A stretch of DNA of 64,000 nucleotides from Olivibacter oleidegradans (GCF_042432805.1 NZ_JBHLWO010000001.1:496001-560000), one strand, 5' to 3'. Numbered from the stretch's first letter, positions 18,207-28,070 are shown. Notes: generated from the letters alone by a model not told the origin. Program-made: numbers and translations.

Positions 18207-18281
18207 GGGCTGCATACTGGCAAATATAAGGATCAGCCAATAATTTTGTCGACGCTTTATTAAAACATAAATATTATTTGT

Positions 18282-18950
18282 ATGAAAATTCTCATTGTAT
18301 ATGCACATCCGGAACCTCAAAGCATGAACGGAGCCTTGTTTAAAATGGCCATCGATACCCTTACCAAAGCTGGGCATGAAGTAAAGGTATCTGATTTATA
18401 CGAAATGTGTTTTAACGCTATCTCAGATCGAAGCAATTTTGTCAGCGTTCACAATCCGGAATTTTATAAACAGCAATTAGAGGAAGTCCATGCCACGAAA
18501 ACAAACGGCTTTGCTGACGACATTGAGGCAGAACAACAAAAGGTTGAATGGTGTGACTTGATGATCTGGCAATTTCCGCTTTGGTGGTTTAGTGTACCTG
18601 CTATTTTAAAGGGATGGGTGGACCGTGTATTTGCTATGGGACGCTTCTATGGGAACGGTCGCATTTATGAAAAGGGCGTCTTTAGTAATAAAAAGGCTTT
18701 ACTATCGCTTACTACAGGCGGCGGTAAGAGCGATTATCTAAAAGGTGGTTTTAACGGGGATCTTGCAGGAATCCTGCGTCCGCTTCATCGGGGGATTTTT
18801 GAATTTACCGGTTTCGAGGTACTGTCTCCTCACGTCGTCTACGGCCCTGCAAGGTTATCGCCAGCGGATCGTGAGCGTGAACTTGAAATCTGGAGTGAAC
18901 GACTAATTCAAATTTTCGAAGAGCAAGCTATCTCGGTTGGAGAATACTAA
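18282..18950 (+). CDS. NAD(P)H-dependent quinone/flavin oxidoreductase (flavodoxin_2 fold)
   Basis: A 222-residue cytoplasmic flavoenzyme. The start KILIVYAHPEPQSMNGALF is the FMN/FAD phosphate loop, WCDLMIWQFPLWWFSVPAILKGWVDRVF is the central family signature, and LLSLTTGGG follows as the flavin-ring loop. Relatives are NQO1/MdaB/KefF-like quinone reductases that make two-electron reductions. Divergent from an HxlR regulator with a shared 117-nt control region, which points to induction by quinones, aldehydes or electrophiles. The exact substrate is not predictable. Confidence 0.9.
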   Translation: MKILIVYAHPEPQSMNGALFKMAIDTLTKAGHEVKVSDLYEMCFNAISDRSNFVSVHNPEFYKQQLEEVHATKTNGFADDIEAEQQKVEWCDLMIWQFPLWWFSVPAILKGWVDRVFAMGRFYGNGRIYEKGVFSNKKALLSLTTGGGKSDYLKGGFNGDLAGILRPLHRGIFEFTGFEVLSPHVVYGPARLSPADRERELEIWSERLIQIFEEQAISVGEY

Positions 18951-19066
18951 GACACGTCCAAGCCTTCACGCGATCTTTTTGCTCAATCAGGCTAGATCAG
19001 GGTTATTTTTCCGGCATGACACTTTGGCTTAGAAAGAATGTACTTTTATAGTCATTACAAAAATTA

Positions 19067-19074
19067 TATATTTG
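19067..19074 (+). promoter_or_regulatory. TAnnTTTG -7 box of the ABC-F gene
   Basis: TATATTTG matches the Bacteroidota -7 element and would start a transcript near 19081, leaving a leader of about 110 nt before the ABC-F start codon. Confidence 0.45.
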
Positions 19075-19128
19075 CATCATAAACCATACAAGGCATTAAA
19101 TGTAGGATTTAATTTCTTTCAATAACAA

Positions 19129-19149
19129 ATGAACATGCGTTGCCAATAA
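19129..19149 (+). other. Short upstream ORF in the ABC-F leader
   Basis: ATG at 19129 opens a six-codon frame (MNMRCQ, stop TAA) 42 nt before the ABC-F start. A second ATG at 19164 opens an out-of-frame ORF that runs across the ABC-F start. Leader peptides often control ABC-F genes by ribosome-mediated attenuation, but no clear competing hairpins are visible here. Confidence 0.3.
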
Positions 19150-19191
19150 TAGCAACCAGGTCTATGCTTGTACCCTTTAAGAAAGAAATTC

Positions 19192-20775
19192 ATGCTTATC
19201 CTACGAAATGTTTCCTATATACATCCGGACAAAGAATTGCTGTTTGATAACATTAATCTGACGGTAAACAATCACGATAAAATCGCCTTGATCGGTAATA
19301 ACGGTTCCGGAAAATCTACGTTACTTAAAATTATCAGCGGCGAACTGAAAGCTACCGGAGAGGTGATGACGGTCACAAGACCTTATTACGTTCCTCAGAT
19401 CTTTGGACAATTCAATCACCTGACTATTGCCCAGGCTTTGCGTGTCGAAGAAAAACTACATGCCTTAAGAGAGATACTAGAAGGGCGAGCTACGGAAGAA
19501 CTGATGGATTTGTTAGCTGACGACTGGACCATCGATGAACGTTGTAGAGAGGCTTTGGATCGCTGGCAGCTCAAAGACTTAAACTTGGAACAAGGGATGG
19601 ATACTTTAAGTGGCGGACAGCGAACAAAAGTTTTCCTAGCAGGAATCTCCATTCACCAACCAGATTTCATACTGCTCGACGAACCCAGCAATCATTTAGA
19701 TGCTGTAAGTCGAAAATTACTTTATGAGTTTATCGAATCCACTTCGAGCACGCTGCTTATAGTAAGCCATGACAGAACACTATTGAACTTGTTGAATACG
19801 GTTTGCGAATTGAATAAACAAGGTATCGCTGTATACGGAGGGAATTACGATTTTTATATCGATCAGAAGAATACAGAAACGATAGCGTTAAATCAGGATA
19901 TCAAAAGTAAGGAGAAAGCGCTACGTAAAGCTAAAGAGCGCGAACGGGAAACTATAGAAAGACAACAGAAATTGGATGCGCGTGGAAAGAAGAAACAGGA
20001 AAAAGCAGGTATTGCGCGCATTATGATGAATACATTAAGAAACAATGCGGAGAAGAGCAGTTCCAAAATTAAAAGCGTACACACAGAGAAAATCGACGGT
20101 ATTTCGCAAGAGTTACACACCTTACGTTCGGCTGTAGCCGACCTAGATAAAATAAAGCTTGGTTTCGAAGATTCTGTGCTGCATAAAGGTAAATTACTAT
20201 TTACGGCCGTCGATATCAACTTCGCTTACAAGGAGCATCAACTTTGGAGAAAAAATTTAAGCTTTCAGATCGCCAGCGGGGAGCGCATTAACCTAGCGGG
20301 TTCGAATGGTTCAGGAAAAACGACTTTAATCAATATTATTTTGGGACAATTAAGTCCTTCTTTGGGTAACACTTGGCGAGCGATCAACAAGGCAATTTAC
20401 ATAGATCAAGATTACTCACTAATCCGGAATGAGCTCACGGTATATGAACAAGCACAAAGATATAACGAAGCTGCCCTCGAGGAGCACGAAGTTAAGGTTC
20501 GTCTCAATCGCTTTTTATTTACAAAAGATGATTGGAACAAGCCTTGTAGCACCTTAAGTGGTGGCGAAAGGATGCGATTGATACTGTGTTGCCTTAATCT
20601 AGGCAACAATTCTCCGGATGTAATTATACTTGATGAGCCAACCAATAACCTGGACATCCAAAATATTGAGATATTAACCATAGCGATCAAGGAGTATAGG
20701 GGCACGCTGATTGTAGTATCACACGATACCTACTTTTTGGAGCAGATCGGCATTGAGCGAACGATTTATTTATAG
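19192..20775 (+). CDS. ABC-F family ATPase (duplicated ABC domains)
   Basis: A 527-residue soluble protein with two ABC domains and no membrane segment. First domain: Walker A GNNGSGKST (35-43), signature LSGGQRTK (about 137-144), Walker B ILLDEPSNHLD. A charged helical linker (about 225-300, KEKALRKAKERERETIERQQ) follows, then the second domain with Walker A GSNGSGKTT (about 369-377), LSGGERMR and VIILDEPTNNLD. This is the ABC-F layout of translation factors and antibiotic-resistance ribosome protectors. I chose ATG 19192, preceded by AAGAAAGAAA; a TTG 24 nt earlier is less likely. Whether it is a resistance or housekeeping type cannot be told from motifs alone. Confidence 0.92.
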   Translation: MLILRNVSYIHPDKELLFDNINLTVNNHDKIALIGNNGSGKSTLLKIISGELKATGEVMTVTRPYYVPQIFGQFNHLTIAQALRVEEKLHALREILEGRATEELMDLLADDWTIDERCREALDRWQLKDLNLEQGMDTLSGGQRTKVFLAGISIHQPDFILLDEPSNHLDAVSRKLLYEFIESTSSTLLIVSHDRTLLNLLNTVCELNKQGIAVYGGNYDFYIDQKNTETIALNQDIKSKEKALRKAKERERETIERQQKLDARGKKKQEKAGIARIMMNTLRNNAEKSSSKIKSVHTEKIDGISQELHTLRSAVADLDKIKLGFEDSVLHKGKLLFTAVDINFAYKEHQLWRKNLSFQIASGERINLAGSNGSGKTTLINIILGQLSPSLGNTWRAINKAIYIDQDYSLIRNELTVYEQAQRYNEAALEEHEVKVRLNRFLFTKDDWNKPCSTLSGGERMRLILCCLNLGNNSPDVIILDEPTNNLDIQNIEILTIAIKEYRGTLIVVSHDTYFLEQIGIERTIYL

Positions 20776-20946
20776 GCGGCGGTCCACAGGTGGCTGGTTT
20801 TATCTTTTAAGCCTAACCGAATAAATTATTCGTTCATTTATTAAATCTATTTAGCACGAATCCGCCTGTATCAATACCGAAGCCAATAAAGCTAAGATAT
20901 CGCTTCAACATTTCAAGTCGGGCACCGCCATGATGTTGCTTTATCT

Positions 20947-20965
20947 TTTATCGTGAAGCGATAAA
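20947..20965. terminator. Small hairpin after the GH16 gene
   Basis: TTTATCG and CGATAAA pair around TGAAG directly behind the GH16 stop. On the plus strand TTCAC and seven T residues follow, so it could also end the converging ABC-F transcript. The remaining converging gap (20776-20946) shows nothing else. Confidence 0.3.
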
Positions 20966-20966
20966 T

Positions 20967-21830
20967 TCACTTTTTTTGATAAACTCGTACATAATCGACT
21001 ACAAAACGATTAGGGAATTGGGTATTTCCTAAATCTCCTCCATTGATCCCGCCCATCGCCAGATTCAGCAGGATATAATGAGGCTGCTTAAATGGGTTAA
21101 AGCCCGAGCCATCTCGATTCACCAATTCGTCCAATGGAACCTTATTCAATAGGATATCGTCTACGTATAAAGCAATTGCTTCTTCATCCCAATCCATTCG
21201 CCACACGTGGAATTCTGATGCCCACTTTTTGCCCCCTAATTCTTTTACCGCTTTTGTTTTACTATACCATTTCGCCTGGTAGGGCTGATCGGTGCCGCAA
21301 GCAATATTGGCAAGGATATTACCTTTGTAGTATTCCATGATATCAATCTCACCATTAGATGGCCATTGCTTTGAAATGCCTAAAGTCCAAAAAGCCGGCC
21401 AAAGTCCGGCACTGATATTAATTCGTCCTCTCATTTCAAAACGGCCATATTGCCAGCTATGCAAACCGCGGGTATTGATTGAGGAAGAAGTATGCGTTAT
21501 TTTTGATCTGCTTTCGCTCCATTGCTTGCTATCCGCATTATAATTCGGATTGGCTTTGTCTTCTTTACGTGCTTCAATAATCAATAACCCGCCATCGCAC
21601 CAAGCGTTGTCTTTTTGATACCACTGTTTCTCTTTGTTCCTGACAAAGCCTTCCTCGAATTTCCAGTTAGCCGTATCGGGTACTCCGGTCTGGTCAAACT
21701 CGTCCGACCAAACTAGATGGTATCCCTCCTTTTCATATTTTCCTACATGATCATTTACGACACGTTGCGCAAAAACAGAGGAAAAACTAATTGTAAATAT
21801 GATGGCTAAAAGTTCTATATAATTATTCAT
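20967..21830 (-). CDS. Secreted GH16 endo-beta-glucanase (laminarinase-like)
   Basis: A 287-residue glycoside hydrolase with a signal peptide (cleavage after FAQ, about residue 22). The GH16 catalytic motif NGEIDIMEYY gives nucleophile E161, D163 and acid/base E166; the upstream LVWSDEFDQTG, the GRFEMRGRI strand and LWPAFWTLG are the usual laminarinase/lichenase context. It covers just the catalytic domain, with no binding module. It follows the SusD gene by 85 nt and ends the SusC-SusD-GH16 unit, so a beta-1,3- or mixed-linkage beta-glucan is the best guess for the locus; GH16 also includes agarases and carrageenases, which lack evidence here. Confidence 0.93.
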   Translation of the reverse strand: MNNYIELLAIIFTISFSSVFAQRVVNDHVGKYEKEGYHLVWSDEFDQTGVPDTANWKFEEGFVRNKEKQWYQKDNAWCDGGLLIIEARKEDKANPNYNADSKQWSESRSKITHTSSSINTRGLHSWQYGRFEMRGRINISAGLWPAFWTLGISKQWPSNGEIDIMEYYKGNILANIACGTDQPYQAKWYSKTKAVKELGGKKWASEFHVWRMDWDEEAIALYVDDILLNKVPLDELVNRDGSGFNPFKQPHYILLNLAMGGINGGDLGNTQFPNRFVVDYVRVYQKK

Positions 21831-21915
21831 TCTATGTCAGTTTTGTATCTTGGTTTATCGTTACCAGTTTATTATTAGTACTAAATTTAAAAATCTATTT
21901 GGCGGAGTTCTTATT

Positions 21916-23910
21916 TTAATAGCCAATAGGCCCCGCGCCAGCTGTAACGGGCCATCCCGGATTTTGATAAATAGGTGAGGTCTCCGTTGACTGACCATCG
22001 GACGAAGAAATCAGAAAATGCTCGGTAGCGATAGGACTTAAATAATGTGCTTCTGTGAAAAAATACCCATTATAGAACTGATTGTTAGGCGATATTTGAT
22101 GTACCCTGAGATAACGGCTCAGCGACGGATCAGAGACCGTATTGGTAGTCGTTCCTCCATATTTTAATCTACTGCCATATATATCCTTCATTGGTCCCCA
22201 AACCTTGATTCCCTCTATCTTAAACCCGTTTAGCTGATCCATTGCCCGCCAACGTATCAAATCCATATAACGTAGCCCCTCTACCATGAGTTCAGCTCTT
22301 CTTTCACGGCGTATATTATAAAGTGTAGGGTTTATTAAGTTACCATGCGAATATGCACCCCAGTCGTTCAATCCTTCTTTACTCATATCCGTTGCCGCGA
22401 CAGTTACATTGAAATCGGGATTTACTCCAGCTCGATTTCTTATAGCTTGCCAATAACTAACAGCGCTACCATCAAGCCCACCATTCTTCTCAAAGCAAGC
22501 TTCAATGTAATTAAGATAAGCCTCCGCAGCTCTAAAACATACGATGGCAGTCACATCACGCCCAACGATAGATTGCATATTATTGTCATAAGACAAACCT
22601 TTTTTGATAGAATAACCTGTACCCTCCAAAAACCTGCTAGCAAGGTCTATATTAGGAACCGTTGGCTCCACTTCCGGTGAGGATCCCGTGGGTAGGTTTA
22701 TAAACGCTTTGGTTTCCCCCGGAGCACGCATAAATAACTTAAGCCTCCAGTCTCTATTTACTTTTACATTACCCACAAAATCGTCACCCTCATACCCGGA
22801 AGCGGCAGCATATATAGGCAAACCATTTCCCATCAAAAAATTATCAACAAACTGACGGGTATATCCGTAGCCATTACCATAGTATATATAGTGATTCCAA
22901 TATTGTACAACACCTAATGTCAAATCAAAATCTCTCCACAGCAGCACTTCATCATACGCAGCGAGATTTTCAGAGTTAAACATCTCAAAATAAGGATTAC
23001 TAGGATCGGAAACACCTTGTTTAATATGCATCGAATTAACCGTCAAGGCATGAGCATCTGCTACAATCTTTGCTGCCGCCATTGCTTCTCCCAAGAAAAA
23101 ATCAATCTCATTGGTTATACTTCCTGTAGGAAATTGATAGCCTCTATTATAGTCCTTAGTCGCTCCAGGCCAATTCGGACCGTTAGGTACTAAAACAGTT
23201 CCCTGATGATATTTTAACCATGTTGCTTCAAATAATGCCACTCTAGACTTGACTAAGTAAGCCAGATCTTTTGATATCCGGGTTCGCCCACCAACTGGAG
23301 GAACGGTTAACAATAGTTCGGCAGCCTTATCAAGATCACTGAGAATAAAACGCGCGACCTCATTACGTGGCCTTCGTTTGCTTGCTTCTACCAACGCAGC
23401 TTGTTGATCGGGTAGCACCTCCGTAATAATGGGAAAATCTCCCATTTCCATTAACCTTCCGAAATAGACAAATGCTCGCATTAAATATGCTTCGCCTATA
23501 TAATGATTGATGTTATTAACATTGCCCATAACCGCTCCTGCCTCTACTTTTGCCAAGGCGGTCTGTAAAAAATAATTCAATTGAAAAATTGTCCCAAAAG
23601 ACCAGCCACCACCTGTAGCACCTACGCGCCATTGCCCTGGCAAAAACCGGTTATTGCTGCCTCGATTCGTCATATTGTCGGTAGTCGCATCATCTAAATA
23701 GAGCCCGGCACCACCTGATCCATCAGTAGTTCTGAAAACATCTTGATAACGCGCTATTGTATAAGCACTAAGATGGCTTTCTTCATTAAAATAGTTCTCC
23801 GGCGATACTGCTGCCTGCGGCGCAATATCCAAATGCTTATTACATCCTACGATTAGGATAGTCAAAAAACAGAGAAGTGTTATTTTTATATCAAATTTAT
23901 TTGTTTTCAT
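21916..23910 (-). CDS. SusD/RagB-like outer-membrane lipoprotein
   Basis: A 664-residue surface lipoprotein, lipobox ILIVGC with C23. Family segments: LDIAPQAAVSPENYFN after the signal, HYIGEAYLMRAFVYFGRLMEMGDFPIIT in the TPR region, and IRRERRAELMVEGLRYMDLIRWRA near the end. It is longer than the common 500-580 residues, mainly in the central substrate-lid part. It begins 11 nt after the SusC gene and is the binding partner of that channel; the GH16 enzyme follows, so it likely captures beta-glucan oligosaccharides. Confidence 0.93.
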   Translation of the reverse strand: MKTNKFDIKITLLCFLTILIVGCNKHLDIAPQAAVSPENYFNEESHLSAYTIARYQDVFRTTDGSGGAGLYLDDATTDNMTNRGSNNRFLPGQWRVGATGGGWSFGTIFQLNYFLQTALAKVEAGAVMGNVNNINHYIGEAYLMRAFVYFGRLMEMGDFPIITEVLPDQQAALVEASKRRPRNEVARFILSDLDKAAELLLTVPPVGGRTRISKDLAYLVKSRVALFEATWLKYHQGTVLVPNGPNWPGATKDYNRGYQFPTGSITNEIDFFLGEAMAAAKIVADAHALTVNSMHIKQGVSDPSNPYFEMFNSENLAAYDEVLLWRDFDLTLGVVQYWNHYIYYGNGYGYTRQFVDNFLMGNGLPIYAAASGYEGDDFVGNVKVNRDWRLKLFMRAPGETKAFINLPTGSSPEVEPTVPNIDLASRFLEGTGYSIKKGLSYDNNMQSIVGRDVTAIVCFRAAEAYLNYIEACFEKNGGLDGSAVSYWQAIRNRAGVNPDFNVTVAATDMSKEGLNDWGAYSHGNLINPTLYNIRRERRAELMVEGLRYMDLIRWRAMDQLNGFKIEGIKVWGPMKDIYGSRLKYGGTTTNTVSDPSLSRYLRVHQISPNNQFYNGYFFTEAHYLSPIATEHFLISSSDGQSTETSPIYQNPGWPVTAGAGPIGY

Positions 23911-23921
23911 GCTTGTTTAAC

Positions 23922-26900
23922 TTAAAAATTTGCGTTAATCCCAAAGGCGAACACCTTTTGTAAAGGATATACTGTTCCTCCTTGACGTCCTATCCCTATT
24001 GATTCCGGATCAAGTGTATCATTGAGCTTAGTAAATGTCAATAGGTTTTCGCCTGAAACAAATAAGCGAACATTAGACATTTTTATGTTTCTGGTTAAAG
24101 TATTAGGCAAGGTGTAGCCAAGCTGGAAGTTTTTGAGCCTAATGTAGGAAGCATCTAGTAGATACCCGGTTTGTACCTGTTGGTTTTTCCCGCTAAATAA
24201 TGGTCTCGGATAATAGGAGTCGAGATTTTGGCCAAGTGGGTGATTTGGGTCGGCACGGAAATAATCTAAATGGTCCTTCAAGGCCGTTGACCAAAAATCG
24301 CCGGCACCGGTGGTACCCCAAAATACCATGCCCGATGGCGCCCAATCTCTTTTTAGAATACCTTGCCAGAACATACTTGCATCAAACCCCTTCCAACTAG
24401 CATTGAAATTCACTCCGATTGCATAGCGGGGAGTAGAATTTCCGATAATGGTTCTATCACCCGGATTTGCCAAAGAGTTAGCGCCTCCATCCACTTTTCC
24501 ATCGCCATTAAGATCGGCATACATAATATCTCCAGCTTCCCAAGCCCCGCCCGAAATGGCATTTTGACCTCCATTTGGAAGGGAAGCTAAATGGGCATCC
24601 ATTTCTTCTTTGGTTCTGGCAATACCAATGGTATGATATCCCCATATATTATTAATGTATTGTCCGGCAATATATGATCCAATGTCATTGGTTAGATTAT
24701 AGAAGTTGAGAACCTTCGTTCTTGAATCGGAAAGATTTAATCTTGCTCCATAGGAAACCTCTCCAATCTTATCATCCCACGCCAACGTAAATTCAAAACC
24801 TTTTGTAACGATATCGATATTGTTAACTAGTGGAACACTTGTTCCCAGCGTAGCTGGTAAGGTTTGACCCCGACCGAGACCATCATCTGTATAACGCATA
24901 TAATAATCGAACGAGCCACTTAATCGACCGTTCAAGAGCTGCCAATCCAAACCAAAGTTCCAATTCCGAATCTTCTCCCATGTTAAGGAGGTACTGATTA
25001 AGCCCGGCGCACCCGACGTATTTGGCCTAGCACCGTCTACTAACCAATTACCATTTGCTGTACCTGTTGGAATAGTTTGATAAGTAGGATAATATGCTGG
25101 ATTCCAATTATCCAATGTATTTTGATTACCCAACTTACCATAAGAAGCACGAAGCTTCAGCATTTGCACGGTATTAGTAACGGAACGAAAGAAATCTTCC
25201 TGCGCGATATTCCATCCTGCTGAAACAGAAGGAAACCAATTCCATCGTGCATCTCTTCTGAAACGTGAAGATCCATCGTATCGCAGATTACCTTCTAGTA
25301 AGTATCTGCCTTTATAATCGTAGTTAATACGCCCAAAAAAGCCCGCCGTTGACCATTTATCCAAGCCACCTCCCACAGTAGGAACAGGATTACCGGTTAA
25401 TCCCAATACCGGCAATTCTGTAGTGATCAAGTCCATTCTTTGGGCGTTAAAATTCTTTGTTCTTGTCCATTCAGATTGAAAACCCATCATCAATTTAACG
25501 TTATGGTCATTTATACTTTTTGTATAATTTGCATATAGATTGGGATTGAAGAAATACAGTTTTCGGGCATATTCATAAACATAATCATTCGCGGGACTAA
25601 GTAAAGAAACATATTGACCTACTCCGTCAGCATTACGTGAATACACTTTAAATGCGTCTTCATGAACAAATTGCGTTTCTGTCCTATAATTCAGTTCGCC
25701 TATAATATTTAAATCTTTTATAGGCGTATAGGTCATTTTCAGCTGTTGTGTTATATAATCTTGCTCATCCGTACGCCTACCACCATTTTGTAAGGCATCT
25801 ACATAATTGATATCCGACATATAAAATCCATTTGGATCATAAAGCGCCCGATTAGGTCTAGCTCTGCGCATAACGTTATCATAGAACCCATCGGTCATGC
25901 TGGTGGGCCGCCCATAATTCGTTCGAATTAATCGACTCATGTACTCGACATTAAGATTATCGCGTAATTGTCCACTTATCTTCGCAGTAACTCCATAGCG
26001 ATTAAACTTATCTGTTCCATAGCGCATAAAACCTCCTTGGTTAAGGTAATTACCCGACAAATAATAAGTCCATTTATCAGAGCCTCCGCTGATACTCAGA
26101 TTATGTTCATTCGCAGGCGCCCAGTCGCGATAATATTCCCTCATCCAGTCTACATTTCCGTAAGTATTATCATAATCCCATTTACCGTCGGGTCTGGCTA
26201 CAGCTACGTCGCTTGGATCCAAAAGCCCATCTATATAGTCCTTCATCTTTTGAACCACCGTTGGGCTAAATTTCTGGCCACTTCCTCCACCATTATAATC
26301 AGCGTCATTCCTATAAGTAGCAAACTCATACGAATTCATCATTTTTAACAGCAATACAGGGGTGCTCCAGCGGAAACTATTGTTATAGTTTACCCTAGCT
26401 TTTCCGGAAGCTCCTTTTTTTGTCGTTACCAAAATAACTCCAAAGGGTGCCCTTGAGCCGTATACTGCAGAAGAGGCGGCATCTTTTAATACCGATATAC
26501 TCTCTATATCTTGCGGATTCAAGGCATCTAAAGCCCCTTCCGACCCATCAATCAGCACTAGGGGGCTTCCAGACGAAAAACCGCTAATTGTACCCGTCCC
26601 TCTTACATTAACGCTTCTACCTGCATTCAAGGTTCCACCTAATCCTTGTGTAGAGATATTTAACCCAGGTAGAACTCCTTGAAGTGCCTGTGTAACATTC
26701 TGTACAGGCCGCGCTTCCAAATCTTTAGCGCTGACAATTCCCACGGCGCCTGTGAGGTTCACTTTCTTCTGCGTTCCGAAACCAACTACAACCACTTCAT
26801 CCAAATCATTAGCATCGTCGGGCAATAACTCCACGTTTACATTGTAGTTCCCCTGGCGGGTTGGTGCCAATGTACTAAGGCCTATTTCTTTCGATTTATA

Positions 26901-27152
26901 GCCGATACATGAAAAAATCAAAACCGCGCCCTCCGTGGCCTCAATTTTAAAGGTTCCCTGATCTCCTGTTTGCCCCAAAGCCTTTCCGTTACGCTGCTCT
27001 CTTATAGATACCCCAGCAACAGGCCCCCGGCTATCTTTTACAAGGCCTGTAACTTGAACATTTTGAGCTGCTACCAGCTGTACATTCGCCAGCAGAAGAA
27101 AAATGAATAATAAACTTCCATATTGGAAACAATAGGTCCTAGATTTGCTCAT
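23922..27152 (-). CDS. SusC/RagA-like TonB-dependent outer-membrane channel
   Basis: A 1076-residue receptor: signal peptide (about 1-29), CarboxypepD_reg-like domain (about 32-110, VTGLVKDSRGPVAGVSIRE), plug domain (about 118-250, DEVVVVGFGTQKKVNLTGAV, then SISVLKDAASSAVYGSRAPFGVILVTTK) and a barrel to the terminal phenylalanine. Unlike the 12.5-16.0 kb SusC it lacks an STN domain, so it does not signal through FecR. It is the first gene of the GH16 locus and faces the OmpR-type two-component system across 220 nt. It imports oligosaccharides across the outer membrane with energy from TonB. Confidence 0.94.
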   Translation of the reverse strand: MSKSRTYCFQYGSLLFIFLLLANVQLVAAQNVQVTGLVKDSRGPVAGVSIREQRNGKALGQTGDQGTFKIEATEGAVLIFSCIGYKSKEIGLSTLAPTRQGNYNVNVELLPDDANDLDEVVVVGFGTQKKVNLTGAVGIVSAKDLEARPVQNVTQALQGVLPGLNISTQGLGGTLNAGRSVNVRGTGTISGFSSGSPLVLIDGSEGALDALNPQDIESISVLKDAASSAVYGSRAPFGVILVTTKKGASGKARVNYNNSFRWSTPVLLLKMMNSYEFATYRNDADYNGGGSGQKFSPTVVQKMKDYIDGLLDPSDVAVARPDGKWDYDNTYGNVDWMREYYRDWAPANEHNLSISGGSDKWTYYLSGNYLNQGGFMRYGTDKFNRYGVTAKISGQLRDNLNVEYMSRLIRTNYGRPTSMTDGFYDNVMRRARPNRALYDPNGFYMSDINYVDALQNGGRRTDEQDYITQQLKMTYTPIKDLNIIGELNYRTETQFVHEDAFKVYSRNADGVGQYVSLLSPANDYVYEYARKLYFFNPNLYANYTKSINDHNVKLMMGFQSEWTRTKNFNAQRMDLITTELPVLGLTGNPVPTVGGGLDKWSTAGFFGRINYDYKGRYLLEGNLRYDGSSRFRRDARWNWFPSVSAGWNIAQEDFFRSVTNTVQMLKLRASYGKLGNQNTLDNWNPAYYPTYQTIPTGTANGNWLVDGARPNTSGAPGLISTSLTWEKIRNWNFGLDWQLLNGRLSGSFDYYMRYTDDGLGRGQTLPATLGTSVPLVNNIDIVTKGFEFTLAWDDKIGEVSYGARLNLSDSRTKVLNFYNLTNDIGSYIAGQYINNIWGYHTIGIARTKEEMDAHLASLPNGGQNAISGGAWEAGDIMYADLNGDGKVDGGANSLANPGDRTIIGNSTPRYAIGVNFNASWKGFDASMFWQGILKRDWAPSGMVFWGTTGAGDFWSTALKDHLDYFRADPNHPLGQNLDSYYPRPLFSGKNQQVQTGYLLDASYIRLKNFQLGYTLPNTLTRNIKMSNVRLFVSGENLLTFTKLNDTLDPESIGIGRQGGTVYPLQKVFAFGINANF

Positions 27153-27269
27153 AATTTAAAAAAATACGTTCCATAATGTTGTTGGTTGATTTCAATAGCT
27201 GATGGCCATATGGTTTAGTCGTTGACATCATCTATCGTATGCAATTATGAAAGATTTTTACGGATGGCA

Positions 27270-27305
27270 GGGGTGGCAAAATATGATAGTTTAGGGGGTA
27301 AAATA
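27270..27305. repeat. Direct repeat with 22-bp period in the SusC/two-component intergenic region
   Basis: GGGGTGGCAAAATA at 27270-27283 and TAGGGGGTAAAATA at 27292-27305 align with 10 of 14 identical bases and an exact 22-bp offset, two helical turns. The pair lies about 120 nt upstream of the SusC start and just before the -7 box of the response-regulator gene, fitting a site for a regulator binding one face of the DNA. Confidence 0.45.
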
Positions 27306-27309
27306 GTAT

Positions 27310-27317
27310 TAACTTTG
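27310..27317 (+). promoter_or_regulatory. TAnnTTTG -7 box of the two-component operon
   Basis: TAACTTTG matches the Bacteroidota -7 consensus 55 nt before the response-regulator start. It abuts the 22-bp-spaced repeats. Confidence 0.45.
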
Positions 27318-27372
27318 CTTTAATATTTTAATATAAAGACAAAGCGTTCATAAATGTGTTTATTGGATAAAC

Positions 27373-28053
27373 ATGAAAATCCTTATTGTTGAAGATCAGA
27401 AAGACCTTGCGCTCGAAGTGGCTGAATTTCTGTTTACAGAAGAGGGATGCGTAATCGACCATGCATGGAAAAAAAGCTCTGCATTGGAAAAAATAACAGA
27501 AAGCACCTATGATTTCATTTTATTGGATATTACACTACCGGATGGCAACGGTTTGGACATAATAAACGAGCTAAAAAAATTCAAAGACAGAAGGGATGCA
27601 GTGATTGTTCTTTCGGCCAGAGGGGCTATTGACGATCGCATAGCAGGCTTAGAGCTGGGAGCAGATGACTATTTGCCTAAACCATTCTCGTTGCCGGAAT
27701 TGCGCGCTAGGATTCATGCAATTATACGCAGGAAACATCAGGTGAACGATAATAACATTCCCGTACGTGACTTTTCGTTAAATATACAGCAAAGGACCTT
27801 CTGTTACGGGAATGTGGTATTAAATCTCACCAAAAAAGAATATGATATACTTGCTTATTTAGTGTTGAACAAAAACAAAGTAGTGGCGAGGATGAGTCTC
27901 ACAGAACATATATGGGGTGATCTCTACGATGCTTATGTTGACTCCAATTTTGTAGATGTTCATATAAAGAACTTACGTAAAAAACTACAACAACATGCCG
28001 AGGTCGATTGGCTCGAAACCGTTCGCGGGGTTGGCTACCGAGTTAAATTGTAA
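27373..28053 (+). CDS. OmpR/PhoB-family response regulator
   Basis: A 226-residue regulator. The receiver domain (1-118) has VEDQKD, phospho-acceptor D52 in LLDITLPDGNG and K103 in YLPKPF. The winged-helix DNA-binding domain (about 130-225) ends with VDVHIKNLRKKLQ and ETVRGVGYRVKL. Start ATG 27373 is unambiguous. It is followed after 17 nt by its sensor kinase. OmpR-type proteins bind direct repeats about 10-11 bp apart; such repeats occur at 29395-29428 before the small basic exported protein, a plausible target. It is divergent from the GH16 locus, which may be a second target. Confidence 0.94.
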   Translation: MKILIVEDQKDLALEVAEFLFTEEGCVIDHAWKKSSALEKITESTYDFILLDITLPDGNGLDIINELKKFKDRRDAVIVLSARGAIDDRIAGLELGADDYLPKPFSLPELRARIHAIIRRKHQVNDNNIPVRDFSLNIQQRTFCYGNVVLNLTKKEYDILAYLVLNKNKVVARMSLTEHIWGDLYDAYVDSNFVDVHIKNLRKKLQQHAEVDWLETVRGVGYRVKL

Positions 28054-28070
28054 CCTATTTGGCGTCGCTT

